From the NCBI GenBank assembly GCA_016789755.1, contig JAEUQG010000102.1, positions 1-59,033 on the forward strand: a stretch of 59,033 nt of DNA. Reading direction: 5' to 3'. Of this stretch, positions 44,275-52,400 are shown in pieces. A model generated the notes under the pieces. The model ran no database searches. It was not told the DNA's origin and was given only the letters and a program-made list of their open reading frames with translations. The DNA comes from Bryobacterales bacterium. Its GTDB lineage: Bacteria; Acidobacteriota; Terriglobia; Bryobacterales; Bryobacteraceae. How positions within the stretch are numbered: position 1 is the stretch's first letter; each line of letters opens with the position of its first letter. Made by a program: the position numbers and the translations under genes.

Positions 44275-45360
44275 TTGGAACACGTCCGGCAGGAACAGAT
44301 CGCGGCTTATTGGAACGGGTCACTCCCCGCGGCGGAGTTGCTGCGCCTCGATGAACACATCGAACAGTGCGGCCCGTGCCGCGATCTCCTCCTGCAGGCC
44401 GCCCCCGCCCTTGCCCCGCACCTCCAAGACGCCGATCCCCATCTCGATTTCTCCACCCTCGAAGCCTGGGTGAACTCGTCTCTCTCCGTAGACCGCAGCC
44501 AACAAGTGGAAACGCATCTCGGGCAGTGTGCCTCCTGCCACGACGACGCCGAAGACCTGCGGCAGTTCCGCCGCCGGATGCGGCACTCCGCGCCCGCACG
44601 CCGTTGGATCAAACCCGCCGCCATCGCCGCATCGCTGTTGCTGGCGGCACTGGCGGTCTGGCGCTTCCGCCCCGAGCCTTCCCCGTCCCTCTCCATCTCC
44701 CTGCACGACAACGGACGCATCATTGGGATCGACGCGAACGGACGCCTCGCCGGCCTCGATTCCGGCAACCCCCAGGATGCCGCGCTCCTCGCCCAACTCC
44801 TTCGCGGAGACCCCACGCCAGTGCATCTGCCCCCGGGGCTCTCCTCTTCCCCCACCGCATTTCTCGGCGAAGAATCGCCGCAGCCTCGCTTCACTCTGAC
44901 GTCCCCTTTGAGCATCGTCACGCTGCAAGACAAACCGGTCTTCACCTGGAACCCTCTGCCCGGTGCCGCAACCTACCGCGTCCTTGTCACCGATGAGCAA
45001 TTCCAGCCGGTCGCTGAAAGCGATCTCCTCCGCCGGCCCGCATGGCAACCCGCCAGCCCTTTGCCGCGAGGCAAGCTGCTGCTGTGGCAGGTCGTCGCCA
45101 CGCTTGCATCGGAGTCAGTTCGCTCTCCCCTCCCGCCCCAACCCGAGGCTCGATTCTTCATCGCCGCGGCAGGCATGGCGGACCGTATTGCTGCGGCAAA
45201 GACCCGCACTCCGCCTTCTCACCTCCTCTTGGCGCTGCTCTACGCGCAAGCTGGTTTGCGCGCCGAATGCGAACAGGAAATTCTCCTCCTCCAAGCCGAA
45301 AACAAGGCTTCGCCCTTACTCGATGCCTGGCTCGCCGCGGTCCGCCGCACCGCCCGCTAA
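44275..45360 (+). CDS. anti-sigma-factor-like protein with two zinc-finger motifs and a membrane helix
   Basis: 361 residues from TTG 44275 (alternatives are no better). Two HxxxCxxC motifs of the zf-HC2 anti-sigma type are seen, His28-Cys32-Cys35 (DEHIEQCGPC) and His81-Cys85-Cys88 (ETHLGQCASC). A membrane helix follows at about 112-130 (AIAASLLLAALAVWRF). The outer part contains a fibronectin III-like segment (FTWNPLPGAATYRVLVTD) and a helical TPR-like tail (LLLALLYAQAGLRAEC). The finger pair in front of the membrane is what one expects of a ZAS-type anti-sigma factor binding the sigma-like protein encoded upstream. A gap of 210 bases to the CHAT gene follows, with an AATATAGATC stretch but no clear promoter. 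Confidence 0.72.
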   Translation: MEHVRQEQIAAYWNGSLPAAELLRLDEHIEQCGPCRDLLLQAAPALAPHLQDADPHLDFSTLEAWVNSSLSVDRSQQVETHLGQCASCHDDAEDLRQFRRRMRHSAPARRWIKPAAIAASLLLAALAVWRFRPEPSPSLSISLHDNGRIIGIDANGRLAGLDSGNPQDAALLAQLLRGDPTPVHLPPGLSSSPTAFLGEESPQPRFTLTSPLSIVTLQDKPVFTWNPLPGAATYRVLVTDEQFQPVAESDLLRRPAWQPASPLPRGKLLLWQVVATLASESVRSPLPPQPEARFFIAAAGMADRIAAAKTRTPPSHLLLALLYAQAGLRAECEQEILLLQAENKASPLLDAWLAAVRRTAR

Positions 45361-45570
45361 GAAAAAATAATCGGCCCCTCGCCAATATCGGCACAACATC
45401 CACCCTCCTTGCCATCAAATAACGGGCAGCGTATCTGTCCAGGAATACAGAAAAACAGTGAGGCTCGCGGTTATTTCTCTCCATGGCGGTTGGGGTTCCC
45501 TGACTCCCGCCGCCATTCTCTCGCTCCGCCGGTCCCGGCTCTTGCCCGGCAGAAACGTAGAATATAGATC

Positions 45571-48159
45571 GTGATTCGCCTGCTCTTCTGGTTGGCATTG
45601 GCACAGGACGCCGATCTTGCTTCGCTGCTCGCGCGCATCGAAACCGGCCAGGAGACCGCTTCCGCTCTCTCCCACCGTCCCCCCACCGTCGAGTTGCTCG
45701 ATGCCTGCCGCCGCAAAGCGGACGAGCGCTTCCGCGCCAACCAGTTCCCCTATGCCCTCGCTCTCCAGCAAGCAGCCTTCTCCATCGCCCTGAGGCTCAA
45801 TCGGCACGCCCAAGCCGCCCAGGCTCAGCGAGCCATCGGCCTGTGTTATCGCCGTATGGGCCGCCAGCAGGAATCGCTCGATGCCAACCTGCTCGGCCTG
45901 CGCCACAGCGAACAGGCTGGCGACCTGCATGCCGCTTGCGAGTTGCACCGCGGCGCGGGGCTTGCCCAACGAGCCCTCGGCCTGCCCCAGGACGCCATCG
46001 TCTCGCTGCGCTCCAGCGCCGCTGCCTGCCGCCAGTCGGGCGACCTCGCCGGAGCACTCCGCTCGCAAACCAATCTCGCCATCGTGCTCGTCGACATCGG
46101 CGAATACCGTGAGGCGGTCCGCCTGCTCCTCGTTGCGCTCGAAGAAAGCGCCGGCATCGGCGACCGCGAGCTCTCGCTCGCTTTGCTCGACAACCTCGCC
46201 ACTGCCTACATGCACCAGGGCGACAAAGAGGTTGGCCGCGTCTATCTCGAACGCTCCCTTCGCGCCAAGCAGGCCGCCGGAGCCTCCCCCGCCGAAATCG
46301 CCCTCACCCGAACCAACCTTATTCCCATCTACCGCACCTTGCATCTCTACGAGGAAGCCCTTCGTACCAGCGCGCAGATTCTCGCCGAACCCCAGCTCGA
46401 AGCGCGCGTTCGCGCCACCTGCCACGTCAACCGCGCCGGCGTCCTGCGCGATCTGAAGCGCTTCCCTGAGGCTGCCGCCGATCTCGAAGAAGCCTTGCGC
46501 CTGTTTCAATCCGTTGGCGCCGCCCGCCAGGCCGCTGAAGTTCTCCCCCACATCGCCTTCGTCTACCTCGACCGCAACGACGCGCCCAATGCCGTCTCGT
46601 GGGCGCAGCGAGCCATCCGCGAAACACAGGAAACAGGCGCCGTCGAGCCGCACCGCCTGGCGCTCGATGCCCTCGGTATGGCCCATGCCCGCCTCGGCCA
46701 ATCCCAAGCCGCCCGCCAGGCATTCGACGAGGAGATTCGCGAATTGGAGACACAGCGCGACTTGCTCGCCGGCGGCGGCCAGCAAGCGCTGCACTACCTC
46801 GCCACGCGTGGCAATCCCTATTACCAGTTGATGGCCCTCGATGTCGCCTCAAACCAGGTGGAACAGGCGCTCTCGCATCTCGAAGGCGCCAAAGCACGCA
46901 TCCTCATCGACCTCTTGCACGATCATGGCGCCGCTTCACCGGCAGAACTCACCCCCGCACAGGCGCGCCAGGAACGCCAACTGCGCAGTCAAGCCATGCG
47001 CTACGCTCCAGCCTCCCTGCAAGGCAACTCCGAGGCTCGCCGCCAATGGCAATCCGCCAATCGGGATCTCGACGCCTTTCAAGCCAATCTCTACACCCAG
47101 CGGCCTCAACTTCGCGTCCGCCGCGCCGCCTTCTCCCCGATTCCACTCCCTCAAGCGCAGTCGCTGCTTCGCGCCCGCGGCGCCGCCATCGAGGTCGGTG
47201 TCGCCGGCAGCAAGCTCTATTCCTTCCTCGTCCCCGCCGCCGGATCCGTCTCCGTCCATGTCCAGCCATGGGAGCCCGTGGAGCGGAAAATCACTGCCTT
47301 CCGCGAATCCATCGCGTCTCGTGACATCGCCTACCGCAACGCCGGTCTGGAATTGTACCGGCTCTTGATCCAGCCCTTCGAATCCCGTCTCACGCCCGCC
47401 ACGCCTCTCGTCCTCATCCCCGACTTAACCATGTGGAGCCTTCCCTTTGCCGCACTGCTTTCGCCGCGCGGAAAGCACTTGTTGGAAGAGCGCCCGTTGC
47501 TCTACGCGCCGTCGCTCACCGCGCTCCATGCCCTCACCGCGCGCGCCTCGCAATCCACACCGGCTTCTCCGTTGCTCGCCGCTGGAGCTCCCGTGCTCGG
47601 CTCTTTTGCCGGAACGCTTTCCCCACTCCGTACCTCGGAAGAGGAACTGCGCCAGATCGCCGCTCTGTACCCTGGAGCGGCCACGCTCTCCGGCGTCCAG
47701 GCCACCAAAGAGCGATGGCTGCGCGAAGCGCCCCGCCACCGCGTCCTGCACCTCGCCACGCACGGGGTCCTCAACGCTGCCAATCCCCTCTACTCCTACC
47801 TCGTCTTCAGTGATGGCGTCCTCGAATCGCGTGAGATCCTGGCCCTTTCGCTCAATGCCCAATTGGCAGTACTCTCCGCCTGTGAAACCGCGCGCGCCGC
47901 CCCTGGAACAGGCGAAGGACTCGTCGGATTGACATGGGCCTTCCTCGCCGCGGGCAGCACCACCGCCGTCGCCAGCCAGTGGAAAGTGGATGCCGCCGGC
48001 TCTTCCCGCCTCATGTCCGCCCTGCACCGCACGCTGCGCCGGCGCAACACGCACCCGCCCCAAGCCATGCAACGCGCCGCCATCGAACTGATGCGGCAAC
48101 CGGAATATCGCCACCCCTTCTACTGGGCCCCATTCCTGGTCTTCGGCAGCGGCGACTAG
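45571..48159 (+). CDS. TPR-CHAT protein (caspase-like protease)
   Basis: 862 residues from GTG 45571, with a short hydrophobic N-terminus (MIRLLFWLALAQ) that may be a signal or anchor. Residues about 30-430 contain tandem TPR helices (for example LAIVLVDIGEYREAVRLLLVALEE, ANLLGLRHSEQAG). The C-terminal third is a CHAT domain. Both caspase-type catalytic residues are kept: His731 (HLATHGVL) and Cys771 (LSACETAR), with the flanking GEGLVGLTWAFLAAG. CHAT proteins are proteases, some activated by binding partners, as in the Craspase system. Here the neighbours are a sigma-like and an anti-sigma-like protein. A role as protease cleaving the anti-sigma, or as an output of it, is an inference. Confidence 0.85.
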   Translation: MIRLLFWLALAQDADLASLLARIETGQETASALSHRPPTVELLDACRRKADERFRANQFPYALALQQAAFSIALRLNRHAQAAQAQRAIGLCYRRMGRQQESLDANLLGLRHSEQAGDLHAACELHRGAGLAQRALGLPQDAIVSLRSSAAACRQSGDLAGALRSQTNLAIVLVDIGEYREAVRLLLVALEESAGIGDRELSLALLDNLATAYMHQGDKEVGRVYLERSLRAKQAAGASPAEIALTRTNLIPIYRTLHLYEEALRTSAQILAEPQLEARVRATCHVNRAGVLRDLKRFPEAAADLEEALRLFQSVGAARQAAEVLPHIAFVYLDRNDAPNAVSWAQRAIRETQETGAVEPHRLALDALGMAHARLGQSQAARQAFDEEIRELETQRDLLAGGGQQALHYLATRGNPYYQLMALDVASNQVEQALSHLEGAKARILIDLLHDHGAASPAELTPAQARQERQLRSQAMRYAPASLQGNSEARRQWQSANRDLDAFQANLYTQRPQLRVRRAAFSPIPLPQAQSLLRARGAAIEVGVAGSKLYSFLVPAAGSVSVHVQPWEPVERKITAFRESIASRDIAYRNAGLELYRLLIQPFESRLTPATPLVLIPDLTMWSLPFAALLSPRGKHLLEERPLLYAPSLTALHALTARASQSTPASPLLAAGAPVLGSFAGTLSPLRTSEEELRQIAALYPGAATLSGVQATKERWLREAPRHRVLHLATHGVLNAANPLYSYLVFSDGVLESREILALSLNAQLAVLSACETARAAPGTGEGLVGLTWAFLAAGSTTAVASQWKVDAAGSSRLMSALHRTLRRRNTHPPQAMQRAAIELMRQPEYRHPFYWAPFLVFGSGD

Positions 48160-48193
48160 AAACTCCGTCTCCCGGCTTCCGTCTCCCCTCGAT

Positions 48194-48538
48194 CTAGCAG
48201 TTCTGCCCGCCGCCTCCGCCTGCCGCCGGCTCAATGATCGCGCTCATCGACCCCTTGCATTTCGGAATCCGGTAATCGGCCCCATAGGAATGGATCTGAT
48301 CCCGCCCGAAGCTGACCAGGGGCAACTCCGCTGTCAGCACGATCGTGCGTCCGCTCGCATCCACTTCCACCGCGTGCCGGTAGGCCTGATCCGCCGAGAG
48401 GCAAAAAAGCTTCATCAGCATTTCGATTACGTACTCGTAGGAGTGTTCATCGTCGTCTAACAAGACGAGGTGGTACAGGGGCGTGAGAGCGTCCTGCGTA
48501 CCTTGGTCTATATGGGTGTCCGGCAGAGTTGTCGGCAT
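48194..48538 (-). CDS. clpS: ClpS-family adaptor, divergent binding pocket
   Basis: 114 residues. The ClpS fold is recognisable from LYHLVLLDDDEHSYEYVIEMLMKLF and AYRHAVEVDASGRTIVLTAELP. ClpS hands N-degron proteins to ClpA/ClpC for ClpP degradation. In the classical pocket the residues are NDD...M and a His in VHxxGKA; here the Asn is Asp (LLDDD), the Met is Tyr (HSYEYV) and the His position is occupied by Glu/Val. The C-terminus ends in a Gly run then QNC. It lies head-to-head with tmRNA, another supplier of Clp substrates, with 82 bases between them. Confidence 0.85.
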   Translation of the reverse strand: MPTTLPDTHIDQGTQDALTPLYHLVLLDDDEHSYEYVIEMLMKLFCLSADQAYRHAVEVDASGRTIVLTAELPLVSFGRDQIHSYGADYRIPKCKGSMSAIIEPAAGGGGGQNC

Positions 48539-48603
48539 CGAATGTGGACTACTTCTTTAGGTTAGGATAGCGTTTATCGCCCTGTCCAGTTTGGGCCGGG
48601 TGC

Positions 48604-48609
48604 TATGAT
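48604..48609 (+). promoter_or_regulatory. probable -10 box (TATGAT) of tmRNA
   Basis: TATGAT lies 11 bases before the mature 5' end of the tmRNA. The -35 region is poor (CCTGTCC about 17 bases up), and the precursor would be trimmed by RNase P, so a transcript start a few bases upstream of 48621 is expected. The rest of the 82-base gap shows no other clear signal. Confidence 0.4.
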
Positions 48610-48620
48610 GTTGGTAGGAA

Positions 48621-48973
48621 GGGGGCGTAAAGGTTTCGACGGGTTAGTACTGGCTTGGGAAGGCGTGCCGGGTTCCGAGCTCCCGTAAAACGATCGGAAA
48701 ACCATAACTGCCAATAACACGCAGTTTGCATACGCTGCCTAATCTTTAGGTAGCCGTCACTGGTAGCGAGCCCGTGCGCTACTGGCAGGCGTAACTTTAC
48801 GGGATAGGGTGGCAGCTTCTGCTCGTAGCTGTTCACTTGAGATCAACCGGGCTAGGGGAATGGGGTCTTGCCGGTTCAGAACTGTTCTCCGAAATTTCAG
48901 AACACGGCTACGCACGTAGGCTTTTCAGGGTAGGCTTTCTCGGACGCGGGTTCGATTCCCGCCGCCTCCACCA
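48621..48973 (+). ncRNA. ssrA: transfer-messenger RNA
   Basis: About 353 nt. The 5' end GGGGGCGTAAAGGTTTCGAC and the 3' end GGTTCGATTCCCGCCGCCTCCACCA are the conserved tmRNA ends; GGGGGCG pairs with CGCCTCC to form the 7-bp acceptor stem (one G-U). The T-arm and encoded CCA are intact. The tag reading frame starts at GCC 48710 and reads ANNTQFAYAA before TAA at 48740-48742, a plausible degradation tag with a hydrophobic AA end. The RNA frees stalled ribosomes and tags the peptide for Clp proteases. Directly after the CCA lie two palindromes and a GIY-YIG gene. Confidence 0.95.
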
Positions 48974-49045
48974 GTCTTCCACAATGCTTCGGCGAAGCAT
49001 TGCGGAAGACTGTCCGCCATAGCCCCAAAGGGGCGGAGGCGGACA
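48973..49045 (+). repeat. two adjoining palindromes after the tmRNA 3' end
   Basis: First, AGTCTTCC...GGAAGACT (48973-49011) with an inner CAATGCTTCG / CGAAGCATTG stem. The last base of this palindrome is shared with the second, TGTCCGCC...GGCGGACA (49011-49045), with an inner GCCCC-AAA-GGGGC. The first begins at the A of the tmRNA CCA. Neither has a terminal T-tract, so they are not plain terminators. They lie 11 bases before the GIY-YIG start. Confidence 0.7.
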
Positions 49046-49055
49046 ACTAATCAAA

Positions 49056-49301
49056 ATGCACTACGTCTACCTTCTCCGCAGCGAATCCCACCCAACCGAG
49101 CGGTACACAGGCATGACGAGCGACCTAAGGGCCCGTCTAGCCAAGCACAACGAAGGAGGCGTCCCGCACACCTCCCAATTCCGTCCCTGGTCTCTCCACT
49201 GTTATTTCGCCTTCCGCACCAAAGAGCAAGCCACCGCCTTCGAGCGCTACCTCAAATCCGGTTCTGGCCGCGCCTTCGCCAACCGCCACCTCTGGCGTTA
49301 G
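49056..49301 (+). CDS. small GIY-YIG nuclease (YhbQ/UPF0213-like)
   Basis: 81 residues, the size of single-domain GIY-YIG proteins. The motif pair is YVYLL and RYTGMT (GIY...YIG equivalent), with the conserved Arg in LRARLAKHN and Glu in FERYLKSGSGRAF. The C-terminal KSGSGRAFANRHLW is the mark of the free-standing family. These proteins cut DNA in model cases, but the cell role of the free-standing type is unclear. Its ATG follows two palindromes that start at the tmRNA CCA end, and a 26-bp palindromic tandem array follows its stop. It may belong to a small element placed at the tmRNA gene. Confidence 0.85.
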   Translation: MHYVYLLRSESHPTERYTGMTSDLRARLAKHNEGGVPHTSQFRPWSLHCYFAFRTKEQATAFERYLKSGSGRAFANRHLWR

Positions 49302-49315
49302 AGGCATCGTCCTGC

Positions 49316-49446
49316 GCGCCGAAGGCGCAAGCGCAAATGAAGCGCCGAAGGCGCAAGCGCAAATGAAGCGCAAGGAAGCGCCGAAGGCGCAAGCATGCTG
49401 GAGGCGCCGAAGGCGCAAGCATGCTGGAGGCGCCGAAGGCGCAAGC
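49316..49446 (+). repeat. 26-bp palindromic tandem repeat, five copies
   Basis: The core GCGCCGAAGGCGCAAGC occurs at 49316, 49342, 49378, 49404 and 49430. Four of the five steps are 26 bases or 36 with a 10-base insert. Each copy forms a GCGCC-GAA-GGCGC hairpin. Spacers are of two kinds, GCAAATGAA (first copies) and ATGCTGGAG (last copies). It sits between the GIY-YIG gene and the convergent 1146-residue gene and is not coding on either strand in a convincing way. Confidence 0.85.
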
Positions 49447-49462
49447 ACTCTGACTCCAAGCC

Positions 49463-52400
49463 TCAATGACACATAGGGTCCGCCCCCAGCGTCCCCACCA
49501 AACTCCCCAAATACTCCACCGACCGCACACGTTCCAATTCCCCACGCGCCTCCCGCAGCCGGTACTCCACATCCAGCCGCGAAGCCCGCACATCCGGGTT
49601 CGTCCGAGCCTCCTCCAGAGCCTCCACATGCCGCCGCCACAGCCCCACATCGATCCGCTGTTTCATCCGCAGCCTCTCCTGATACCAATCGCTCCCTAAC
49701 ACCGTCTCCCGCTCGAACAGCCCCCGCACCCGCGCACTCGCGATCCCTTCCCCCTCATAATGCCCGTGCGCCATGATATGCAGCAGCGCCTTCACCGGCG
49801 GACACGCCTGCTCCACGCTCCCATCCTCGAAATACAGCATCGCCACCCGCCGCTGCGCCTCCACCATCGCATCCACCCCTGCCACGAACATCTCCAACCC
49901 CTGCTGTTCCGGCCGCAACAAACCCTCCGGAAACACCGCATCCGGAGTCTCGAACACCCGCCCTAGAAACCTCTCCGCGAACTGCTTCGTAATCCGATAT
50001 CCCAGCCGGCTCGCCGGCACCATCCGTCCCTCGTACTCGAAATCCTCCACCTTCTCCAGATACCCGCGATCCATCAACAACCGCGGATCCCGCTCCGTCA
50101 CCTTCATCCGGCACCAGATCTCCGGCACCAGCATGCTGATGTCGTGATCCACCTTGTACCGCGGACCCACATACCCCGCTACCGACGTGAACCCCTCATA
50201 CCCCGTCAGAATCGCATCCAGCACCGCGCTATTCACATCCACCACCGGAGGCAGCGCGTTAAAAGGCCCCTTCGTCAGCGCCCCTTCGCTGCCGAATCCC
50301 GTCGTCGACGGCGATTTCCCCGTCAAACTGCAAATAAAATCCATGAATAATTCCGGTAAGTCCTGATAATGAATCGGCCCATAAACCGCCAGCGGAGGCA
50401 GCCCGATCTCCGGTTGCGCCGGATTCGCCCGCCTCCCGGCGAGCACCGAATTCACCGGAAACGGCACATCGCGCCCTGCCGCCACCTCCCGGTCCAGATG
50501 CGCTCCCACCCTCGCCAAATAAGTCTCCCGGGGATTCATCCGGTCCGGACGCTTCTGCTGATACCGCGGATTCTTCGACGGCTTCCCATCCACCACCCGC
50601 GGCATCGCCGAACACACCGCATAACCCGGCCCCGTTTGCAGGAAATCCGACAGCAATTTCTGCATCGGCGGCGTGAACCGGTCGAATACCACCACATGAT
50701 CCACAATCGCCTGCACCTGCCCGCGGTCCAGCGGCTCGTAATTCGATAAAAACGTCCCCGGCGACGCGATATCCGCCTCCGCCGGTTCATCGAATCCCGG
50801 CTCAATCGCATCGTCCGGACGCTGGAACAGCAGCGCCTCGCAATTGGACACCAGCTTCACCGACGGATGCAACTCGCGCGGGTCCAGCCCGCTCAGCGCC
50901 TCCCGAGGCACCACCGCCGACACCGTAATATCGTCCTCCACCTGCACCTTCACCGCCGGATGAAAATCCGGCCGTAGCTTGTAGATCCGCCACGATCCAT
51001 CCGGTTCATACCCCACCCGCAGATAGTTCGCCACCAACTGCTGATTGTTGTACTTCAGCTCGTGCCCCTGAAACCCGTTCACCCGGTCCACCGTAAAGTG
51101 CTCGCGCCAATTCTCCCCCCAATCGGGACGATAATAACGCTTCACCGTAAACACCAACTGCCGGATGATCTGCGGAATCGTCCGCAGCCAATCGTTGTAC
51201 TCGGCCGTGTACTCATCCGACGGCGTCAACAACTGGATCACCGATCCCAGCGAGCGCTCCACACTCAAAATCGGACGCCCATCCCGCGCTGGCCCCGGCT
51301 GCTTCCGCCGGATCCCCGAATAGTCCTTCGACAGAATCGCTTCCACCTGATCCATGTCCGCCTGGTAATCGCGCACGAACACCGGACCCTTCAGCAGCAC
51401 ACTCCCGATCGACTTCGAGATCTCCGATTTTCCCCCGCCCGATACCGTCGAAGGCTTGTGGATCAGTGTCCCGTCGGCCCGCGTTCCTACCAGCCGCCAT
51501 GCCGATCCCGTCATCTGTTTCTCCAGCCGCAACCGGTAGCCTGACGGAAGCACATACACATCGCCCGCCCGTAATTTCAGCCGCTGCTCGTTGCCCTGCT
51601 GCTGCCACGAGACATACCCCTCGCGCACGAAGAACGCCGCATGTTCGGGCACGTAAAACACATCCTCGTGCTGCCGGTCCACCGCGTATCCTTCCGGCCG
51701 CTGCTCCACTAGATCGCCCAGCAATTCCATCGCCTGCGCGAACGTCGCCGCCTTCAGCGGCACCGTGCGGTCCGCATAGAAATCCTGCCCCAGTACATAA
51801 CTCGGAAACGCAATCGCTCCGCCCGCGTGCTCTTCCTGCGCGAACCCGAACAGGTTCGCCGCGAAGCTGATCTGCGTCTTCACTTCCTTCTTGCAATAAC
51901 CGTAGTAGCTGTCCGCGATGATCGTCACCATCGCCCCGCGCTTATCGCGGCACGTCACCTTGAACGCGCCCCCGTTGTTGTAGAGCTCGTTCGCATCCGT
52001 CCAGCACATCTTGTCGCGCCGCTGCCGCGCCGTTGCCTGCTCCCACCGCGGCAGACCCAAATCCCGCTTCTTCACACCCACCAGGTGCGGCGCCAGAATC
52101 ACGCAACCCGTATGCCCGGTCCAATGCCGGTAATCCAATCCCGCATCGTTCTCGGCAAGATAAGGATCGCCCGCATTGCCGAAAATCCCTTCGATGAAAT
52201 CGAGATTGCTCACCAGGCTCCCCGGAGCGAAAAAGCGCAGCTCCATCGTTTTCCACGGCTCCCTGCCTGCCTCCGGACAAACCAGCGGACGCAGCAACAG
52301 CGACACCCAAACCCGAGCTTCCTCCGTCTGGTCCGATGTGAACGGCAGCCGCAGCACATCGTCCGGAGGTTGAAACGCCCGCGCCAGCAGCCCCGCGAAT

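Noticed and set aside
48973..49011. Rho-independent terminator for tmRNA
   Set aside because: The stem is strong, but there is no T-tract after it and a second palindrome shares its last base. It may still slow polymerase, but it is not a standard terminator.
49316..49446. CRISPR array
   Set aside because: The repeat is 17 bases with spacers of only about 9 and 19 bases, the spacers are themselves repeated, and no cas gene is near. It is a tandem palindromic repeat.
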